Position numbers and translations under genes: made by a program. Under the pieces are notes generated by a model, which saw only the letters and a list, made by a program, of their open reading frames with translations, was not told where the DNA came from and made no database searches. A DNA stretch of 64,000 bases from Holacanthus passer (taxonomy: Eukaryota > Chordata > Actinopteri > Pomacanthidae): NCBI GenBank assembly GCA_025331565.1, contig JAFREQ010000106.1:992001-1056000 (forward strand). The letters are read 5' to 3'. Shown here one piece after another: positions 1-12,900 of this stretch; position 1 is the stretch's first letter; each line of letters starts with the position of its first letter.

Positions 1-541
1 ATGCACACACACACTCACATTCCTCTGCAGGCTCTGCGAGGGGCAGGCGCAGAGTGTGCTGGAAGCTTGGAACTGTTCTTCAGAGTGAGCGTCTCTCTCA
101 CTCTCCCCAGTCGTTAAGTCAGACAGCAGAGGAGGACGGGAAGGCAAAGAGACCAGGGGAGGTCTGACGACACCATCCCAGCTCACCCAGCACCTTTTTT
201 TTTTAAATGCACAAATTGATAAATGCAAGCGCACAGTCTGCGTCTGGCTGTGATTTCCTGGAGGAACATCAAGATTCATAACCAAGCTGTGACTCTGCAA
301 GAGATGTTTGCAACTTTTCCTGCCAGGAGAAGAACTTAAAGAAGCTTTGGAGTCATAGCATGTATAAGTGTCCAGAGCAGCATTCAGTGATGGAGGTCCA
401 ATGTAAGGATGGGTGGTGCAACGGTGTTCTTCACCGGTGTCTGATCCAGCTTTAAAGGGAACATCCAGACAAACCAAAAGAAAGAGCAGCTAAAGATACA
501 AGAACTTCCTCCACCTGCGACTTTTCCACCAGGCTGCTACG
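1..541 (+). promoter_or_regulatory. angpt1 5' leader / proximal upstream region with short uORFs
   Basis: This is the sequence before the angpt1 start codon. I see no clear TATA box and cannot place the transcription start. Three complete upstream ORFs start and stop here: 207-281 (24 codons), 304-339 (11 codons) and 360-455 (31 codons). The last stops 86 nt before the main ATG. If the mature leader includes them they could lower or regulate translation, but upstream introns or a start site inside the leader cannot be excluded. A short CA-rich stretch lies at the very start of the window. Confidence 0.5.
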
Positions 542-664
542 ATGCTGTGGTACAACTTTGGCCACCACTTGCTCTCTCTGGCAGCTCTTCTGGTGATTGT
601 GAACTGCGGAGGAGGGGAGCAGAGGAGAGGGACGGATAGCAGCAGCACCAGCAGCACAGGTGGC

Positions 665-697
<33 letters not shown>

Positions 698-958
698 GGA
701 GGAGGAAGCAGCAGTAGCAACAATTACAGCAACAGACGCTTTCATAAGATCCAGCATGGCCAGTGCACCTACACCTTCATCCTACCTGAGGGGGATGGAG
801 CCAGAGGAGGCTCCTGCAGGGAGGCGAAAGCCGGGACCCCCCAGCACAACGCCAACTCTCTGCAGAGGGACGCGCCGCCGCCTGAGCCAGACTTTCCCAG
901 CCAGAAGATCCAGCAGCTCGAGCACATTATGGAGAATTATACCCAGTGGCTGCAGAAG
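542..958 (+). CDS. angpt1: angpt1 coding exon 1: signal peptide, Ser/Gly tract, clustering segment
   Basis: Encodes residues 1-139. The ATG is followed by a hydrophobic stretch (LLSLAALLVIV) ending at C22, a typical secretory signal. Residues 33-59 are almost all Ser, Gly and Thr, including ten consecutive serines (S43-S52) encoded by nine AGC codons and one AGT. The conserved block resumes at RRFHKIQHGQC; C75 and C92 correspond to the two N-terminal cysteines used in oligomer clustering in mammals, with about four extra residues between them here. The exon ends in MENYTQWLQK, then the donor gtaagg, phase 0. Only this ATG keeps the signal peptide in frame with the homologous region; ATGs further upstream open short unrelated ORFs. 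Confidence 0.95.
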
Positions 959-3900
959 GTAAGGACGGTTCAAAGTTTGACCTACATGGGTGGAAAAAAA
1001 CCCACTATCAGATTCTTCTGATGGTTTGCTGTTTGATATTTGCTGTTTTCTGGGTTAATTCGATCCACGTTTCAAAGGTTGTGAAATGAACCGCGTCTCT
1101 AAAAAGGCTGCATGAGAGGCTTGTTTTTTGAAGTGGTCGCACTGTAGTAGGCCGGTCTATATTTGTTGAGATATTTGTGTTCCTGTCGGGTGTGTGGTCT
1201 CTGCGGCGTGTCTGAGGCTGCACAAGATAACTTGTTTTGGTTTCTGGATGAGGCTCTCAGACTTAAACTGGGGTGGCTTTGCTGTCTTGTGGGCGACACA
1301 TTGTTTGTCAAAGTGTTTGTCAGTAGGAGAGTTTATGTGCTTTGGGAGTTGAGAAATAGCTTTTTCTTTGTGATGCTGTGCGACTGGTTTCAGGCTGGAA
1401 ATTCACAGAGGCACAAATGACAACATGAAAAATAACAAAGCAGAGGGATTATAGTATTATAGCAGAAACGTTTTCTATTAGCTGACATAAGTTGAGCATC
1501 CTTGGTTTCATGTAAACCTCTAAAATTAATGGATAAACTCAAACTTCCTTCAACAAACAATGTGCATTAAATGATCTAGAAGTCAGAATATGGGAAACAA
1601 TTTATATTAACTCTGCTCTGCTGTTATGTAACTGTGTACGTTATGTGAACGTTTTGTTCTGGATGTCACACAGCTGCCTGATTTTATATCCTCCATAGAC
1701 GTCTTGGACGGTCGAGTCTCAGTCTCTCTCTATCCGTCCACTAAACGCGTCTATTTTTTCCTCCTTTCTCTCTATTTTTTCCTGCGTGAACTGGCCTTTG
1801 AGTAAATTCCACAGATGTCCGGTTGAGTTGTGCGGAGCGTCGGTCACAGAGCAGAGGTAGTTATATGTCAGTTACCCCCTGTTCTCCAGTGGGCTGTCTC
1901 TTTAATGGCAGGAAGTCAGAGAGACCCCCAGAGACACTGAGAGGAGGAAAAGACAGAAAGAGAATGCTGCCTTTATTTATTCAAGTCAAGGAGTTGAAGA
2001 ACTTGAAATCCAGACTCAAATATAGAAAAAAAAAATCTGCAACCTGTTTGATTTTTCTGTAGAATAAATCATTTTAATCAGCTGATATGATATGACAAAA
2101 CCACCAATTTAATTATTCTTGAACAATCAAATTACAATTTATTTATAGACTGAGGTGTTTACTATGTTCAAATATGGCTCTACTGTAATAGGAAAGTAAG
2201 AGATATAGCTTGGCAGTCGCTTTGCTTTCCTAAGCTTTGAGACTTTGCGTCTCCAAAGAAAGCGAGACTATCTCTCTAAAATGAACACATGAATCAAATA
2301 AACAAACCTCCAAATTCGGCTCTCCTGCTCCTCGACTTTCCACAATATTGTCCTTCTCAAATAAGATCAGGTTGAATCTGTGATTAATTGAAAAAAGCTG
2401 ACGGTTTATTTTTTGTCTGCAGAACAACTTGGCGTAACATGAGGCAAATGCGTCCACAGATAACACCTGATGGATTTGATGGATTACAATCCAACTGGGG
2501 GATTAATCACCCCGAACTTCATCAATATGCCCCGAGTCTGTTCATTAGCATCCTCCCAAAACAGTCTGCTGCCGTGAGCCTGCTTTTCATTTACTCTCAG
2601 AAAGTCAAATTTTCTCTCCTCAGGTTGGAGGAAATAGTCGTTCCTCATCAATTAACCAGGCGTTGGTCGCAGTATGTTACAGCGAGATGTTGATGGAGTT
2701 TGCAATTAGGGAGGTATAGTGTTGGAGGCGACTCCACCCTCACTTCTTACTAAACCACGCAGCAGATATAAACGTGTCTGAATCCAAATGAAATAGTTGG
2801 ATTTTGTGCTTACAGGTTACAATCTGTGAAATATCAGCTTAGCATTGGACTATATATCACTGACTTTATCTCACTTTAGAGGAGGAATTTACGGTATATG
2901 GTGCATGTCAAGGTTTAAGACAGTAAGTATTTGACATAGTTGTCTGTGTAGATTCACCTTTATATGGCAGAAATAAGAAACAAATGTGCTGCACTTCAGA
3001 GGGTTCAACACCAATATGCATTTGTCTAATTAAAGAAATCCACTGCACCACTACACCACTTCACTATTTGAGTCCGGTCTGAAAACCTGTGTGTGTGTGT
3101 TTCTGCACGTCTCCCAAAAAAGTGATCCATGTGTCAAGACAGGCCAGGGGTGAAATAACACCGGCTTTATCTTTGCTCAGTGGACCTCATCCGTCTGTGA
3201 TAGTACAAGTGATACTATGAAAACAGAACGGCAGCTTTGGTAGACTGAAGGTTTGACTAATGAGACCTCTGGAGTGACTTTCTCCTCAGATGTTAAAAAG
3301 GGGAGCCTGTGAAAACGTCGGCCATCATCGCTGATAACATCGTGCTTCTTTGGTCTTTCGACACTCTGGAGTTTTGCAGGACTTCAGATATTCATTTTAA
3401 GTGGAAAATCTAATATCGGCAAGATTTTACTATGCAATGGTTATATTTTAAAAATGTGTGATGAAAAGAGTTAAATTAATGGATGCAAGTAAGAATTAGA
3501 AGATCAGCACAAGAAAGGAATTGGAGAAGTCATTTCAGAGGGGACACTTAAACGCACAGTGGTAATTCAGCCTAATTGCACTGCATGGGGGGGGGAACAT
3601 CAGGATGCAGTTAACATTTTTCATTGGACAGAAGATTAAGTGTCCCGGCCAGTCTATCTATCTTAATCACGCCAGCCGTTTTCACTGCTTGTCTAAGCGA
3701 GACTTCGCCCTGATGTTGCTCCAGCCAGCCTTGATGAAAGAGACGCTTCCTGATAGGACCCTCGTGTCTGGGTGCTCAGTCCAGTGTGGGGGGTAGACGG
3801 AGAGGGTGATGCAGCAAACAGCTGTTGGGGAAGCATTTTATGTCTGAGATCTTTCCTGCCTCAGCCCAGGGTAGAGTATATGGAGCCTGATAACATTCCT

Positions 3901-6900
3901 GACCAGTCAAAGGTGCCTTGTGTTTGTCCAAGGATTACTCCCCCGGCCGGCCTGCAAGGTGAGGAGCCTCGGACAAGATGGGCTCTGATCTGAGAGAAGA
4001 GGCAGCAGGAAACTACACATAAAACAATGTTAACAATTAACCCTTAATTGTGAAGCATCTTTTTTAACAGAACGTGCATGGTGCTTTGAAAAATTAAGGC
4101 AGAAGTCGCAGAAAAATGCTGAATCCATACTGTGTGATTTGGGACCATTCCAGACAGAGGTCGTCAATCATTGGACAAATCAATCAAAAACTGGTGGTCT
4201 TAGATTTGTGACTGAACAATATAGAAAAAGAAATCATCAATCTTGTGATTATTTTGACAGATTTTGCAATATGAGCCAATAATTTTAGTGGGAATGGTCA
4301 TCGTTTCAATTTTGCTGAAAATGCACTTACTCACTTGACAAAAGTCAATAAACTGCAAATTGTTGTTTTTACACTTTTGTTTTCGTATGGATTAAATGAA
4401 GATAGAGCCAGGTTAGCTGATTCCCCTTTTCTCAAGTCTTTATGCTAAGCTAAGCGGCTTTAGCTTAATATGTAGTGCACAGACATAAGTGCTGTCAACC
4501 TTCTCATCCACCTCTTAACAAGAAAGCAAGTAAGCATAGGTCCCAAAATGTTGACTCGTTACATTAGAGGAAGAAAAAGTCTTGAAAATGGATTCTGAAA
4601 CTTACAGGTTGGGCTGATTATTGTTTGAACATGTTCATTGCCAGTACTGACTCTATGAGATTTGGTATCAATATCAATTTGGATACCGATACCTTTCTTA
4701 AGGAACATAAATGTTTTCCTACAAACCTTTTTTTTATTAGACAAAAGAAGCCACACATCTTCAATATTATATGTTTTACTAAATACAGGCAGCCACAATG
4801 GAGTTTTCATCAGATAAATTACAAATTAAATCCGGAAAAACTGCCTCCAAGTACAAGCCTGAGAAATGAAGAATCTGATGCCAGAGGTTTTCGACATATT
4901 TCAGTCAGTACCAAAAAACTGTTGAGTTATGAAACAAAACTCTACTCACAGGTAGAAAGTCAACTGACGAACAGATTGTTGTAACATGTCATTGTTTTTC
5001 CTGCCAGTTTCTCGAGCTGCTGGGCTTTTGCTGAGCTGAAGGGCAATGAGAATCAGTCTCATGTGTCACTGACTAAGAAGTAGATGAAGCAAGATCATCT
5101 CACAGCACTTCATGAGAACATCCTTTCTACCTCTCCAATATTTCAAGGACAATAAAAATTTGGCACAGACGTGAAGTTCAGCAAGCCAAATTTCTGTTTC
5201 TGCTCTCGGGAGTGAAAGTGATAGATCTTCTCATTTCCCTCCTGGTGGAGACAGTAGAAAGTGGTTGAGAGCAGCGTTTCTTGAGAAGGACGGCCTGAGC
5301 CAAACTAAGCTGTCGAACAAAGGGAGGAGGGGGGGAACAGCGGCGTCTTATCCCTGTGAAATTCCCATCATTCTGCGTCTCGACGAACATGACTGTGCTC
5401 CATAAACAGTGGTTTAAAAGGATATACCGACATGTGGGCAGCGGCTTGTTTGCCTTACATACTGGGAATTCATACGAGAAAGGCTGAATATGTTTCTCTA
5501 CTTAATGCTATGAGAGGGCCACACAGCATGTCTGGGGATCCAAGGAGAAACCCATCTATTTCAGGGGTGACTGCCTCTATGAGAGTTTATTTTCACTGAT
5601 GATGCGGGCCAAAACTAACAATCGGATGATGCAGAAATGCTCAGAGGAATAAAAAGCTCTTCCTTCCTGACCCCGAAACTTATAAAAAGGAAACCATGGA
5701 AATTGCTGAAGGACGCTACAATAACAGCTTCCAGAAAAGTTGCCTCTGTCGCACTTGCCCTATGACTGAAAACGAAAAGGAAACAGAGCTTTCTGCTCAG
5801 CGTGTCATGGGAATACTGGTAAACATTACGGCAGTGCCACAGTATTTCCACATGGACGTGAAAATGGAGTTGTTAATGTTCCTGAATTTTCAGGAAAAGG
5901 GGCATTTAGTAGTTTTGTCACGCTCAATGTGGCAACTCACTTTGTTTTGAGGCGCCTTTTTTTTTTTCCAGAAATCATATTTCAGAGCCCCAAACGTGCT
6001 GGAAGTTTTGATATTGGACAGACATGTATTGTACACCTATGTCACTTTAAAGCTCAATAAATGAAGGCATAACTTAAGAGTGTGTCTTGAATCTGTCTAG
6101 TTTACCTTGCTGCAGCTATAACGCGAGCATGTGGTTCCTTTTCCATCACTCATTTGACTGAATCACTCTCTGGTGGGTGCTTTATAGCGGATTTATTTTG
6201 TTTTAATTACCAGGTTATACATTTAGCTAAAGGCGATTTATGATATTCCTTCTGAAAACACTGTAGCTAGATTTGTAGCTCGACACCCACCGATGCATCT
6301 ATGGAATAAATGGAGAGCTTCCTCTGATAGGTTTGTGTTTCCATTCGCCCTCGAGTGCATTCACTCCACGTAATGGCTCTAATTTTTCTTCATTTGGTCG
6401 CCGGAGGTTTTGTGAATGCAAGTGCTCTGCAGCGTATCACTCAGATATGGAAGTGATCTGTTTAAACCTGCATTAATTGGCTTTTTAAGCTGCTCGCAGG
6501 CAGTGAAACAAGCTATAAACATAAAATTGACATATTATTACCTCATAACAGACACAGAGTGACATTAGTATTAATTTGGAGTCTTGTCTCTGGCTCCCTG
6601 AATGTGAATCCAATATTCGCTCTCTCTTGCTCTGGTGGGTTCTCCGCAACTCCTGAGAATAATATTTGACTCTTTAGCTGCTGAATGCTCCACTATGTTA
6701 TACCAGCTATATACTTACTTTGTCTGTGTGTTGTTTGCTGCTGAACAGTTTGCAAACAGTGGGTTTATCAGACAAAAGCCATCTGCTGAGTGTTGAGTTA
6801 GAGTTGTGGCAAACAACCAAAAGAATCAGCTGAAAGATGCTAAAACGCTCAGCGGAGTTGAGGATAACTGCAACGTTAGCTGATAATTATGTGTGTGTTT

Positions 6901-9900
6901 CATCCTGTGTTATTATAAAAATATTGATGATAGCAGCTTTAACACATTATGAATGTGAGTGTCTGGAAGTGATAATTAGATATTTTATTCTACTGTCGCA
7001 CTTGTGCTGTTATAAAATGGCAGAAACGAGAGCAAAAGCTTTTTGAAGAATGAGTGAGTATAGAAAGAATGAGAATAAATAATATTATTTTGGGCAGGCG
7101 AGTGGAAGTCATTTGTACTGAGAGTGTAAGTTATGGTCAGAAGAGTTGCCAAAAGCCCAAGGTTCACGTCTGTATCTCTGCCACTGCTAAGGTTGAGTGA
7201 TTATGAGCCAAATATGAGATAGCAATGGTTCAGATAGAGCGAAACATTAGACCATTATAGTCAATCTGAGTGCGCAGTTAGCCGGGAAGTAATGTGGAGT
7301 TATCACAGCCTGCAGCAAATCACAACTGCATTTGAACTCATTTCAGTCGCAGTTATCTTTGTGTTTTTGTTTTAGAATGACTCTGGATAAACAGAGCAGA
7401 TGATGATATTACTCACCCGTATCTGCCGCTATTTATTTCCCTCTTTATTTTCCTTCAGGTTCATGTAGGTTGTGCGCTGTAAATCAAGCTTTGATGAAGG
7501 TCAAGGGAACTGAAACGGCACTGAAAAACAAAACTGCTTTTGGGGAACTTGAGCTTACTTGAGATACCGCCACCATTTTTATTTTTATTTTTATTTTACA
7601 ACTGCTTTACTTCCAAGAAAAAAAAACCCCGCTGAGAAAACATGCATGTCTTGTATTGCAGGCTCTGGCCGGGAGCAGGAGAATGAAAAAGTTCTGCTCT
7701 CGCTGCACGCCTCATTTTATGTTCATCCAATTTTAGCTGTTTGATCCCCTCCAATCTGACAATTATTAATCCCAAAGTTAATTCTAAGTCTGCAAAGGGG
7801 GAGAAAAATTCCTGAAGCTTCCCCACATGCCGTCTCTGAGGCCGACTCTCCCCGACAGATGTTGCTTTTTGAGAGGACGTCTTTGTCCGTCAACGCCGGG
7901 GAGCCTTCCCAGAGGCTCCGGAGGACGGAGATGTTTCACCGTTTCTGGAGTCCGGCCCTGATCGAGTGTTGCTGTAGTTTCATATTGAAGAAACAAAAAA
8001 GGTTGAAAGAGAAGAGAAGAGCTGTGGAATCGGTCAGTGTTGAAAACTGATGACAGGAAGCAAGTAAAGGTGAAAGAATAGATCTTCAAATGACTGATGG
8101 TTGGCTCCTTTGTTTTTATTTTGTTCTTGTTAAACCGCTCTGTCACATGCAGGAGTTACCTCACATATTTAATCTTTCTTCGTCCTTTGTTGTGGGTGAA
8201 TATTGTGTGATTTATATTAAATTACAGTTTGAGACACATACATCTTTATAGTAGACAGTGTGCAACCATGCAGAATGGCTGAGTCCACCTCTGTCTTCTG
8301 TGGGTTGTTTGGACGATCATGTCAGGTCTATCTGCGCTGTGATTGGTGACACCTCGTATTCGCACACGCAAAGACAAAAAAAAAGATATAAACGGACGTG
8401 CACACACATATATACACCCTCGAGTCTGTTTTGAAAACACACTCCCAACCCTGTCCAGAGCTGTGTTTGCCTCGTCTGGGACCAGAGCCAGGCTTCTCAC
8501 ATTCCACACAATACCAGGGCCGGAGTTGGCACGGAGACCGCAGACGTATCCCCCCGCTGTTTGAAAGGAACACCCACAGAACATCGTACAGCACGAGTTG
8601 AAATTCCTCGTAAAATCATTCACATTTTGACCTTTCGCCACGTTTCACTCCCGATGTGTTTTCACCTTGTTGCACTTTTGGTGGCAGCGCGGTCAGTGAT
8701 GTCATGGCAGGTGATTAGCTGATGGAAAACACCTGCAGCTCACTGTTTGTGTTGCATCAAACTAGGGATGCAGCAATCCCACTTTCTCTTCCCTGATACT
8801 CATTTCAACACTTTCAATTTAAAACCAGTACACCTCATTGTGTGGAAACTGGATTGAGATCATCTTTCAGTGGGTAAGATAAGATGAGGCTGTAACACAT
8901 CACTTCTTATCTGACATGCTGAGACTGAATTTTATACACCAGCATTCTTTTTAGGCAGATTATAGAGAACAATTTATAGTCTCTTTGAGCAGGATTTGAA
9001 CATTTCTGAATGTGGCAGCATCATTGATGTTACATAAGAAGGGAAGAAATCTGCAAACAATTTTCAGTATTCATAAAAACTTATGTGTTTTACTACCTGG
9101 AAAAATCCTGGAAAAACCAGAATGATTTGAAAAGAAAAGTTTTAGAAGATTCACTTTTATAACATCAGTTCTAGAAGAAACAGTATTTGTTGGACAAATC
9201 TAACCATCTAATCAGTGTGAACCTGAATTAACAGATTTTTGGCCACTTGGGGGAAAAAAATATTCCAGGTAAATAAATATTCTGAGTAAAAATTGCTTTC
9301 TAACAGTTGTCCCTTCTGCAAAGTAAAAGTGTATCGCAGAAGCTGACAGACTAATTCTACATTGTGCTGCTGTACAGTGACCTAACAGGAACTTGCTCAT
9401 AAATCTGTCATTGATCCAACAGATGGATGTGCTTTTTGGTCTGGGTTTACAACCAAAACACAAATGCTTACAAATGGTTCTTGATGTTTATTTAAATTGA
9501 CATGTTTGCAGCGGTTCTGAGATGGAGAGGCTAATCCTCCAGAGGCCTGTGCATGTGTGTTTCTGGATGTGTGCTGCGTACAGATGGATTTGCGCCACAC
9601 TAATGTCCATTTCTGCATACGTGTTCGTGCGTGACATTGTTTGACGTACATGCAAGTCTGTGTTTGGATGAAATGAGCTGCAGCTTAACTGATGGCCTGC
9701 AAAGGATCAAATGAGATGTTGCTTCTCTGGACCGGACGCAGTCATAAGGTGAGGCTCGGGCGGAGAAGAGCCTGTCAGGTTTTCTCAGTGATTGTCAAAC
9801 AACACTCTATTATGAACATAGATGTATGATGTCTAGAACAGCAAGACATATCATTAACAGTTGTGTCAAACTGGAGAATTTGTGAACAATGTGCTGGTGA

Positions 9901-12900
9901 CTTCCTGTCTTCAGTCCTCATTCAACAGTGAGGGTACCTACACATTTTTGCTTGAATAAAGTCATTTCCTTGTGTCTAACACTACACAGCTGAGATCCTG
10001 GGAATATGAAGAACTGTTGGGTAGTTGACCTAAGATGCATTTTGTGACTGTTCTGGAGCTTTCGATCATATCACATGATCTTGACCAGCACTTGTAGTTA
10101 GCTAAGTTTGTGTTCGAGTTCAGTTTCAAACTTCATTCTTGACTTTGGAAACAGCAGTTGACAACAAACCCCAACCCCTCACCCCCTGGAACCTTTTAGC
10201 CAACAGAGCCAAGATGTCCTCACATTCCTCCGAAAAATGGAAATCTGAACATCAGCAATTCCACATCACTTGAGCGAACTCCATCTGCTGATGTAGAACA
10301 TGTGATATAATCAACAGCTCCTCTAAACTGACCTTGAGGTGAGATTGGAAAGTTAAGCAAAATGACTTTATTCAACTAAATCCCATTCTAATCCCGTGCC
10401 GCACGCAGTATTTCACCATATTCGACCCCCTGAGGCACATGGAGACGGGGATGCGATTGTAAAACTGTTTGTGTCTGGTGGCGATGTGGCTTTGTTCTTA
10501 AGTACAGTTGATGTTGTCGAGGTCTGCGGGAATTCTTGTGTGATGCGCAAGGATGTTTTGCTTTGTTGTCTGAACATCACAATCCCAGTTTAGTCTTTTG
10601 ATAATTTGATCCATCCTCTGCTTTTGACTGTGTTTATACACATATCATGTGCATTTCAACCTAAGAAATGCAAAAATAAACAGAAACCTGGACACATGAA
10701 AGACCAGGGATTATACATACAGCGCACTGTGTGTCATCCATGCCTCTCAAAATCTTCCCTCTCTTCCCTTCTGTCTCATTTAACATCTTGGCTCCACAGA
10801 AATATGCTGTCAATTATCCCGAAAACGAATGTCTGACAAATTGTGCTGTCAGATGTCCATGTTTGTTTCAACCAATTTTAGCTGTATGACTCACAAATTT
10901 GTTTATCCTGCAGCTTTTCTAGAAAGAGCAACAGGCAATAAAGACACACAAACATGCATGTTATCAGCATTCCCATCCATCATCATCTGCCGGAGGTCAG
11001 GAAGCAGCAAACGCTTCTAATGTTGCAGCATGGCAGCGATACAATAGCGACTATGAGCTGCACATTATCATTAACACCAACATCTTTTTTCCTGCTCTCC
11101 AACAGTCGTGGTGAACCGCAGGTCAGGCTGAAGCAGTTCCATGTGGAGATGTTAGTCGGGCTACTGCGCCACGTCTTCCTGCTCATCTCTTTTGTTTAGA
11201 TTGAGTTTCGGTTCAGCATCGCTTAGGGGAAATTTAGGCCCATGTGTAAACACACACACACACACACACTCCATACAGCCTTAATGTATCGCCATACTTA
11301 AAAGTGCCTCATGCAGCCACTCGTATGATGTATAGCCTGCGTTCACCACTCGCAAAAGCAACAGTGGGAGAGTAGAAAATGACTAGTAACATAATCTGGA
11401 CCCGATGAGATAGTCCGGCTTTGGTGATAGAAGCGAAGCAAAGCTGTAAGAAAGAAGAGGGAGGAGAGCAAGACACAGGGAGATAGAGAGATAAAAAGGG
11501 CGGCAGAAGGAGAAAGTGAGAAAAACTGTACGGCCGTGTGGTGATTGTAACCCTGGACGACTACAGCGGCGGTTCATAAACTCTCCTCTCTCGCTTAATG
11601 GGATGTTAGGATGAAAGATAAACACCAATGTGACGTTGAGGGAAACAGCCCCTGCCATTAAACGCCCATTCATTTTGATTAAAAGAGACACCCTGCTTGA
11701 TAGATAGTAGTGCTGGCACACAGACTGGAACACTGGAACCTCTTTTTCCCTGAAGCCGTGCCCAGCTAGGAGGTTCAACATACAACACTGTGCGGACTAA
11801 TGTTTCTGTCACGCCTGAGCTTAAAACAACACATGTCCACATGCATCTATTGCTGCAGCTTTTTGGCAGAGGAATCTCCTGCTGTGATATTTGGAGGGTA
11901 CTCTGGAATGCTATCTCAAATATTTGGATGTAAACGCCTCCTTCGTGGGATGACGGGTTTGTCTCGGCTTCAGTAAAAAGGGGCAGACTGACATATAGCA
12001 CTGACACGAAAAAGCCGTCAGCAGGGACATTTCTGCCCACATGTGTCCCTGCGGACAGATTCCCATGTTGGACAACTTGCGTCACAATAATGCTGCCCCT
12101 CTGCTGGTACTCGCTGTTTAAGACCTCTGGACCAACGAGCAGGTCTGAGTTTGTTTGCTTGTTTGGTTTTCGTTACGCGTTCCCATGTCTTGGGTGAACG
12201 CAAGTACTTCCTCTCCCATACGGCCAGATGGGGTAATTAATTAGAGTAATTTTTGGGCCCATTTGGACATTAGAGAGCAAGATTGTAACTGGAGGATTTT
12301 TGAAAATATACATTCATGCCCGCGTTGTACTGCACTGTATTTATTTTCATTTACCATGGAAGGAAACCAGAAAATCTGTTTGAGGTATGAGTCAAACATG
12401 AAAGAAATATATAACTTCGTACAGTGTTTGAGCCAGGATCATCTTGGAGGGAGTCAAATGGGCACTTTAGTAATATGGTGAAAGCTGTGCATCCAGCGAG
12501 TCCTACAAAATAATATTCCAATAATACAAGAATTGATATTAGACTCTGTATATCAGACATGCAACCAATTTTGTTTTGGATTGTACAACAGAAATGAGAC
12601 TTTTAAAGAACTTACTACTGCTACTTACTAATATTTTATCAAGTCAAGTTTGTCTAAATCTTGAAAACCAGACAAATTTACCGTTGCTCACATTTATGAC
12701 AATTTATTGCTGCAATGCTTAAAATGTCTTAGTTTAATTATTACATTCAAAGTGGAATTATGTTTTGCGATGAGTTAAGGTGATGAGTTAAATAGTAGTC
12801 ACTGAAATATTAATGTGATGAACAATTATTTATGATCTACAAAGTCACTGACCTTGATTTTGTTGGGGACATTAAGGTGGGACTCACACCCTGTACAATA

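Noticed and set aside
452..757. Minus-strand and alternate-frame ORFs rich in Ala or Leu over exon 1
   Set aside because: They are out-of-frame readings of the AGC repeat (poly-Ala, poly-Leu). Angpt1 in the + frame explains the region.
7784..8146. 120-codon minus-strand frame in intron 1
   Set aside because: The C-terminal half looks slightly protein-like but the N-terminal half is Phe/Ser/Leu junk from A-rich DNA. Left as a possible conserved non-coding patch only.
8246..8641. 131-codon minus-strand frame in intron 1, with overlapping open frames on the other strand
   Set aside because: Open on several frames at once through a CA- and CG-containing stretch; the composition is not protein-like and no family is recognisable.
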